Positions 55,932 to 64,000 of a stretch of 64,000 bases of DNA are shown here, one piece after another. This DNA is from Paragordius varius (Eukaryota > Nematomorpha). Each line of letters opens with the position of its first letter. Positions within the stretch are counted from its first letter, which is position 1. Below the pieces are notes generated by a model that was not told the origin of the DNA, made no database searches, and worked only from the letters and a program-made list of their open reading frames with translations. Location of the stretch: positions 3,348,001 to 3,412,000 of the forward strand of contig OZ176054.1 of assembly GCA_964247055.1 (NCBI GenBank), given 5' to 3'. The translations under genes were made by a program, and so were the position numbers.

Positions 55932-58900
55932 TTACATGCTTTTCTCCAACCAAGACATTCGTTTCCAGAAATTTCCACCCAAATGATTGTTGTAATCTTC
56001 TTTCGTCAAATTTATCGCTACCGCATTGCTCGTCAAAATTTTTAAACTAATTATAAAAAGAGAAAAATGAATCAAACTTAGGGATTTATAATAAAAAAAA
56101 TTTAGGAGAAATTAAAGAAAAGGCCTTTTAAAAAATTTAATTACAAATGTTTTATAGGATGTACGGTAGAAATTGAATTTTTATAGACAGAACTATAAAT
56201 AAAACACAAATATATTTAATACAATCATTTTAGTATTAAGTTTTGTCTCTACAATTTTAATTGCAATAATTACTTTTCTTGACTTTGGAATTTCTTTATT
56301 TTATTTTGTTGTCCCTGAAAACCACCTTCTCTGTTATTCCCATTCATGTTTCGAGATTCAATTTTATTGTTATTTTGAGTTGCTTGACGATTTTCGGCTT
56401 GATCGTGCGTTTTGAGATAATTATTTTCTGGAACTGAGTCTATCAAAGGATCCGGCGGCACTTTTTTACTACTGGGATAATGTTTTATGTAGCTGCTTGA
56501 CATTGGATGTGGCCTAGAAATATAAAACAAAAATATATGTGGCAGTCAGAAATATTCAAATATGACTTCAAATAAATGAATGAGCTTATAATGAAATTAC
56601 GCTCTACATATTAAAACACTCATGTATGTATTATGACCGTACCTGTAACCGCATAAAAAAACATTCAAAACCTGTTAAACATATGTTTATCAGTGATATA
56701 TAATCTAAGGCTTTAATTTGGAGAAAACATATAATTATTATTTAAACAATAATGGGTATAACAAAAAATTTCTTGGAAATTTTTGATTTATTTCCTGTAA
56801 ACATAATTTGCCTAGTGGTATATATCTGGTTAAGTATGAATGACTGCATACGGTAACTGTTATTAGACCGGCCACTAACTTTAGCTTATACAAGCATGCT
56901 AAAAAATAATCAAATTGATACGCATGGCCAGTTTGATTAAAAATATCAACTGTCCGTTATTTCAACCTGCACATTTGGTAGGAAAGAGTTGAAATAAAGC
57001 ATCAAATTTAACCTCCACCAATAGAGATTCACAATTAACTTAATCTAATTTCCCTATGACATTGATTATCGACAGTCCAACTTTTGAGTGTTTTACAAAT
57101 TTAAAACTCATGCTTTTTTTGAATTATATAATCCGTTCCACTTCTATTTGAAACTATGGAAATATCTTATAGCGAAAGCAAAACTTTACATATTAACTGT
57201 AGTCCGTTTACCGAGTCTATTTTTTCATAATAATTTAATAAAAAATTAAAAAGTTTACAGAATCGAACTCCAATTTAAAATCCTGTTGAAATAATCTTAC
57301 GAGTATGAAAACAAAAAATAGCCAGGTAAAAAATAGTTCAAATAACTGTATTTAATTTTATGGGTGGAAATATAATTTGCGAATAGGTTTTTATAAAAAA
57401 AATATGATTTTAAAAATATTATGGTAATACAATCTTAAAACATGGTATTGTTAGAACAAAATTTTCATAAAGTAAATAAAAAATTAACCGATTAATAATT
57501 ATATTAATTTTTACCAATTAATAATTAAAATTTTTTAAAAAATCATGTAGAAATTATACTTTGAATGGCCGTTTTGAAGCATTATGGGCACGGTGGGTTG
57601 TTTATATTGCAAATATGGTGGTTCATAAAATTTATTAGCATGAGTCATGCTATCCATTTTATCAATACGGGAAAATCGATTTTTATAATTATCCTCATCT
57701 CGGATTGGCAAATAATTAATTTTTTGTTTTAGGTGAGGGAAGGTTATTTTTGACTCTCTAGAATGTATCAAATCCTGGTTTAGTATTTTAGCACCGGGTA
57801 CATAATTGGGAGGAGAATATTTACTTATGTAGCAATGAGTATTTTCAACCGGTTTATAATACGGATGATCTCTCCAATGTGAATTATATCGTAAGGGTTC
57901 ATTAGAAATCCTCACAGGATAATAATAAAATGGTCTATGGTTGGCATTCGTAAACTCCTGGGTTTGTGTATAAGGTTGGTAATATTCCTTATTTATCAGA
58001 TCTACAAATTCGTCTTTATTGGGATTAGTTGGAGATCGATATGCATGGAATTGGTTGTAAAAGGGCATAGCTGATGAAGGAGATAAATACTGTCCGTCAA
58101 AACTATAAATGAATCGAATCAAATTAGGGAGATACTCAAATTTTATATATTGAACCGATACACATCAATTTCATTTTTTTTTTGTTAAGCATGATAAATG
58201 AAACAAGTGACAAAATAATTGGGAATATTTTTAAATTTGGAATTTACTAGATTAAGAAAACTGAATATCGAGTGTGTGAGAGGCAAATTAAGAAAATGTC
58301 GCATTTTAAACTTTGTTATTTTAAATATCGATACTCCCCCGCTCCTAAAATCCAAATCTGGTTCATTGCATAAGTGGCCACACCCTATGATTATCAGGCT
58401 ACTTTTGGAATTCGTTATTTTAAAATTTATACTTAGAAAATCATTAAATAATTAGCATAAAGATTTATTGCTATATTTTTTATAAAACCTCAATCTCAGC
58501 CGAAGGAGGTAATCATATGTTTTTATTAAAAAAAATGAAAATATTAAAAATAAACATTTTGATATTTATTTAAATAAAAATTTTTGCATTTTAGATGCCT
58601 TGCTATTTACATATTGAAACAGGAAGCAATTTGTGTGAATTTTAATATTATTTCGATGTTTAGGTTATTGGCTTCATATATAAAAAATTTCTTTAGAAAC
58701 CGCTGCTTCAAAATCAGTTTTTTTGTTTCTGTGCAACGTGACCCCCATTTTTAAGTTTTTGATCGTTAATAAGTTTCTCTATCTAAAGAAAGACAAAATC
58801 CTTATTAACCCTAAATCAAATATATACCGATTATATGATTGGGGTATTTGCGGTGCGTAATTAAATGGCACAGATCTGTCCAAATGTTTTACAACAAAAT

Positions 58901-61900
58901 GATTGGTATTGTTGTATGGACTTTTATTAATAGGTGCTGGCATTCGAGACGAGGGGAATGAATATTTTCTACCAAAATTCATAGGGTTTCCATCATCATT
59001 CTCCTGTAATGGTTGTTTTTGTTGCATTCTTATTGCATTACAAGGATTCGTGGTTGATAAATCATTCATAGATTTATTGTTCCGCATTAAACTAATTTGC
59101 TTACGTGTATACATATTTAAACGGTGTTGATTATTAAAATTGGGTCTTAGTTCATTTGATCGACTTGGCAAGTAGCCGTCACGCCTTTTAGGGGGAATTG
59201 GAGGAGGTAAGCTATCTAAAAAATTATATATATATTATCAAATTTTCATAATTATAACAATTTGATAAAAATGATATTTTAAGGTTTTATAACCTCTGTG
59301 ACAATATTTTGTTGGTATCGAAGGGGGATCATTGTGTGCAGTCATTTGATTTTGTTGTGCCGTTCTCCAATTCCTTTGAATTATATCCTTTTCAAAATTT
59401 GCGTCCATATCAGGGAAGACTAAGCCTGCATTGTGTTGAGCCTTTAATTCCGAATAAGACATAGGTCTAGATTTGTCATTACGAACAGGGATTTGCCAAG
59501 AAGAATTATAGGGAATTTCATTTTTAGAGCAAATCGAAAATCTTTTATTGTTATGGTTGATGTCATGAGATTTAGGCATTATAGGATAATTTTTATTTTT
59601 TACATCCAATCGCTCATATATGTTGTTTTGGGCATCTTGGAAACTATGAGTCTGTTGTTTAAAATCATGGGGTATTGCTGCATTACTCGAAGATAGCAAA
59701 GTCTTTTTAGTTTTACGCTTGGCAAATTTGTTGGCTGCGTGGTTATGTTTTTTATCCATATCAATGTCCAGCTCTTCATAAATATCACTATCATACAAGT
59801 ATTTGAATTGATTGCTGATGAAATTGGATGTAATAGAAGATATGGATGAGTTGATACTTTTAATCGATCCCGCGTCCAACTGTTTTGTGGTATTGATTTT
59901 AGTTTTAGCTATCATTTGATCGATATTTTCTTTGGCCAGGAGTTCACTTAACATAAACTTATCAGTGCAAGAGGCTTTTTGATTCCCAAAATCTTTTTCT
60001 TGTTTTAGTATCCAATTACCATTTTCAATGTATGGCTTTTGTGCCCTCTTCTCGCTGGTCCCATTAAGGTCATCACAAGATTTTGAAAATTGGCAATTAT
60101 TTTTCATATTGTATGGAAGATTGTTTTGTGGAGAATAAGACTTACTTGGAAGCATTGATGAAGCCTCAGCATGTGATGGGAATGGATCAAAGGTGGTCAA
60201 AGCATGATATGCGTGGATATGACAATTATGTACATTTATAGGAGAATTGTTTGTTTCAATTGCATCCTTTGCATAACTACTCTTATTAGGGAAATTGATA
60301 GCTCTCTGTTGTGTGTTGTTTTCTGTATTGGCATCGAAATTGCAACCAATATAGTTGTTGCTAATATTTTTATAAGGGTTATTATGAGTATCATCCGATG
60401 AGTTATGACTGCTATAACCCGTATCTTCATTATGCAAAGCCATCACTCTAAATCCCCCCTCAATCCTTTCCATATCTTTAGGTTTTCCATTAAGCTTGGT
60501 ATCAAACCAAGCCCCAAACCGTTTATTAGGTTTAGATATCTCTTGAATATTATCGTCTACACCATTTTTGCGACCAAACTTATTGCAAATCGGTTCCGAA
60601 TTTTCTCGTTTTTCTTCTGCACTGCTGCTATTGCTTATGGGATAATCTGAAGAAGACGATGTTCCCTGGTGTTTATTACCAGCTTCTGCCAATGCAAATG
60701 ATTTTTGCATTTGCAAATCATAGTACATCATTCCATGAATATACGGATTATTTTTGTTTAACATTGGAGTTTTGGCCTCTAGTGCACCGTAAGACTTATT
60801 TTTATAGGGATTTTCTAGTGGCTTAATCAGCAAATTATTAAAATCATTGTGAAAATTGTATTGTTTTTGCTGGTGTTGCTCGTACTTATAATCGATAGGT
60901 TGTGAAATGGGATTCGTAACATCCATGTTATTGATGTTATGTGTGGATGCGGATTTTGTTTTATCTATGATGCATTTGTCGTTTAATTTTCCATATTTTA
61001 CTACGGGTGAATTTTTAGGGTGTGCTGATTTTTTGGTTGCATGGTCATTTATATTCTGTCTTGTTTTGTCCAAAGAATTGATAATGATTGGTGTTTTAGA
61101 TGATTTTGTCATGATTAATGGAAAATATTTACTAAATGCAGATTGATGGTGACTAACACTGCAAACTACGACATCACCTGAGTTGGCGAAATTTGTGTTT
61201 GCAAACATTTCAGATTTTGATAAACCAGATATATCTTTTGATACGTTTTGTTGTGGAGAGGACATTAAATTTTTTGAATCATTTTGATGATGGTAATAAT
61301 TATGCTGCTGCTGCTGTATTGACATAAGTTTTTTAAACAAATTCCATTGTGAATCACGACTTTTGTCTGTATCTCCTCCCTTTCCAGCTTCTTTTAAGTT
61401 GGGAGTATTTGAGTTTTTTGGGTTATTGTTCGAAGGCGTTGGATATACGATTTCGGTTTTGATGTAGTGCTTGGTAGGGTGATCGTCGTTTAATTGAGCT
61501 TCAGTGTTAAAAATTATTTTTTTATTATCGCGATTTTTATTCTCTGGGCCTTCATTGTAGACAAAAGATTGTGTTAATGTCATACCATTAGAATCTTCTT
61601 CTGCGGTGATAAAGGTATTACTTTTGCTCTCCCCTAAACTTGTATTGTTCACAGAGTAAGAAGAATTTTCTGTAGGTGTTGGCTCCTGATTTCGGATACT
61701 AGATTTTCTCCAGAGATCAAGCTTATCACTTTGCATATTTTCATTCTTTGCAGTAGTATCTGTGATCCAACTAAGTGTATTATCAAAATTTATTTTAGAA
61801 GCTAAATTTGCGTCAGATAGCGTGGAATCATATTGTGTTGATGATAAATAACTTGACCCAATACAATTGGATGAACTACCTTCAGTTATACAACTTAAAT

Positions 61901-62171
61901 CGCAATGACTTTTAGCCGAAGTGATACCGCCCAGTAGTTTTCGTTTTCCATACAATTTGTGTTCCGATTTCTCTTGTTTTTTATTGTTCGGGTTACCGGA
62001 GTCAGAATTTTTGCCGCGGTTCTGCCACCAAAATAATTTAGATTTCTGTATTTGGAGACCCGTTTTATTCCTTTTATTACTGTGCTGCTTATCGATTGCC
62101 ATCCCTTCATATGCTACTGAAAAATATTTGGAATTTTTTTTCGTAAAATTAGGTTCATTTATTTTTTCCAT
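55932..62171 (-). CDS. Large Asn/Ser-rich disordered protein with SH3-ligand motifs, unrecognised
   Basis: Exons in coding order: 62171-59294, 59215-58828, 58102-57560, 56513-56274 and 56046-55932; 1388 codons, and every junction is phase-consistent with GT-AG sites, which supports a real gene. I do not recognise the family. The protein is rich in Asn, Ser, Lys and Gln and has no visible folded domain, signal peptide or membrane helix. Features: WWQNRGKN near residue 48; Tyr motifs SDIYEELD (about 794) and NNIYERLD (about 852); polyproline sites PPSIPTKY (about 950) and DSLPPPIPPKRR (about 960) of the kind bound by SH3 domains; a Tyr-rich middle (FYYYPVR, HPYYKP); and the C-terminus GGNFWKRMSWLEKSM. 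Frame stays open upstream to an AG at 62262, so translation could start in an earlier exon. An adaptor or scaffold role is only a guess. Confidence 0.8.
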
Positions 62172-63435
62172 CGTTTCGGATATAGCTAGGTCGCCAATAT
62201 TACTATTATTATCTAATAAATGCGTTCTTTGACCGTTATTCTGGGTTATGTGGTGTGCTGCCTATTCACATGGAAAGATAAATTTAAATCGATTATAATA
62301 ATGTCTGTTAAAAAATCGATCGATTACAAATCACTATTTATACTATTGATAAAACGTTAATTAGTTAATCATCGAGTGAAAGCGGGAAGGGAGAAAAGCA
62401 TAAAAATCCATAATGCATTTTGTACTAATTTTTATTTTTATACCTTTTTCTTTCTTATATATCATTAAAATTTAATGATGCATACTAAAACAAAGAGATA
62501 ACCCACACCACCCATGTTTTACTCAAATCAAACCAAATCAATCACTAAAATTTTTGGTTGATTTCAAATTAAGTTATATTTTGTTAAATAATTTGTAATA
62601 TATATATATATATATATATATACTAAATATTTAAAAAGCTAAAAAAAGTTAACGCACCTACCTTGGCACCATTCAGTCAAGCGTTAATGACATAATCCCC
62701 TTTATTGAATCGACAACTTGTTATGTAAAAATTTTTAGAATTAACAAAATTTAGGAGACTTTATATTTGGAGGAAAGTTATTTTAAACAAAAATTTTTTA
62801 TTTTTTTATAAAAAATGATTTTAAAATAAATTAATTAAATTATCATTAGCTAGATATAATCGGATTATAGTATACCTGCTTGCACATCTTCCTTTTAACA
62901 AAACAAACAAAACAAAAATAGAAAAAAAGTATGCGTACGAAATAGGTTTAATTCTAAAGAGCAATATTTTTTGCACAAATTTTGCTTTTGCGTTAGGAAA
63001 TAAAGGTATTACTTAGCAGAATTGTCAAAAAACGTATTATAATAAAATATATGTTTGCTATAAATTTTATATAGATTTTAAAGTATCCCGCCTCTTTCCC
63101 ATCAATTTCAAATATATATAATGGAAACGAAACTAAAATTTTAAACTAATTATTATCAATCAATCATATTTTTTTATTATATAGCTAGCTATAAAATAAA
63201 TTGTTGAAAAATTTTTTACATCATATTTTCTAAATATTATTTTTCAGAAAACTATCTTGATCAATAGATAATAGTTTCCTAGATGCTAACTACAGGATAA
63301 TTTGAAAAGATAAGGCGTAGTAATATATGTTCAATAAAAGCCAGTTAAGTTTTTTATAAAAGGCCGCAACATAAAAAGTAAAATACTGTCATTTTTATAG
63401 ACCTTGATTCAAAATACTTATTATACACCCTATAT
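62172..63435. other. 5' flank of the disordered-protein gene
   Basis: Contains the probable continuation of its first coding exon (62172-62261), a possible upstream exon ending at a GTAGGT donor near 62662 on the minus strand, and a TA microsatellite at 62599-62622. No other gene recognised. Confidence 0.4.
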
Positions 63436-63619
63436 CAGCGGTATTCACCAAAATTTTTTAAAGGATAAATATTTTCATTGTTAAGGGCCACACCGATAAA
63501 AATTTAAATATGTTTGACACATTTTAGAAGATTTTTGTAATCTAAATAAGATCGTCCAAAAATATTAAAAATTTAGGGGCATAAAAAGCACTTTTAGGGC
63601 CGCGGTTTAAGTATCACTG
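63436..63619. mobile_element. Short hAT-like MITE, family C copy 2, with 8-bp target duplication
   Basis: 184 bp starting CAGCGGTATTCACC and ending GGTTTAAGTATCACTG, with GGGCC blocks inside both ends. Flanking octamers CCCTATAT (63428-63435) and CCCTATGT (63620-63627) match at 7 of 8 positions, as expected for a hAT insertion. Non-coding. Confidence 0.75.
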
Positions 63620-64000
63620 CCCTATGTGAATAAATGGGCTGAATATGGGGTTATATATAAAATTTCGAGCATAAGGTAGTTTTTAAGTTGGCCATCGAAC
63701 ATGTAGGCCAAAACCTTGGTTTAAATTTATCAATATTATAGAAAAATACGTAAGCTGCACACTGATATAAAGCTTCAAATGATTGCTTATATATTCTGTG
63801 TTTGCAATATATAAATATAATTTTCCATAAAAAATACGGTTTGATATTGCAATCCAAAATTTATATATGTGTTTGTAAAACAAAATTATTGTACAATGTG
63901 GCCATAAAGAATGTAAAAATACAACCTTATTTTGATTTTATCAATAATTATTTTTTTTGGAATGAAAAATGAATAATCTATGTTATCTACAATGACAATG
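63620..64000. other. Window end, no gene recognised
   Basis: About 380 bp; two overlapping minus-strand open frames (63651-63883) show no family likeness and are not called. Confidence 0.35.

Noticed and set aside
59493-62232. Plus-strand frames of 60-100 codons
   Set aside because: They are antisense shadows of the long minus-strand coding exon.

Overview
The window is an AT-rich, intron-rich nuclear region from an animal, most likely an invertebrate. Animal identity rests on an executioner caspase with the QACRG active site, a RAI1/TCF20-like extended PHD finger, MOB1, and a mitochondrial ribosomal protein uS15m. Nothing seen fixes the phylum. Splicing was worked out by hand from reading frame, GT-AG sites and remembered family sequences. 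No database search was run.

Layout, left to right. A 5' fragment of a small membrane protein runs off the left edge (1-117, minus). TYW2/TRMT12 follows (362-3500, minus), facing MRPS15 (4192-6727, plus). RPS14 (8916-10134, plus) starts 66 bp after a TTAA-flanked MITE. At 10.7-12.3 kb lie a short hAT-like element and a dead LINE whose two halves point in opposite directions. Then come an executioner caspase (12767-15008, minus), a protein with a RAI1/TCF20-like ePHD finger (16328-18173, plus), a 3-kb gene-free stretch, and an 18-exon glutamine:fructose-6-phosphate amidotransferase (21088-31433, minus). Two further TTAA MITEs precede EBNA1BP2/EBP2 (33840-35821, plus). From 36.3 to 41.6 kb is a transposon block: a Penelope-like element with an inverted partial copy, then a probable non-autonomous Helitron full of ~300-360 bp tandem repeats. 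Protein phosphatase inhibitor-2 (42301-48012, plus) has two alternative last exons; its last intron holds an antisense hammerhead ribozyme. SLC25A19 (49805-53150, minus) and MOB1 (53248-55424, plus) are divergent, 97 bp apart. The right end holds a 1387-residue disordered protein (55932-62171, minus) and a hAT-like MITE.

Most genes are unrelated housekeeping functions: tRNA wybutosine synthesis, cytosolic and mitochondrial translation, ribosome assembly, hexosamine synthesis, thiamine-pyrophosphate import, PP1 control and Hippo signalling. I see no operon-like pathway clustering.

The most notable observations are the complete type I hammerhead motif (47251-47316, minus), six introns of only 23-29 nt concentrated at 5' ends of genes, and the duplicated terminal exon of inhibitor-2.
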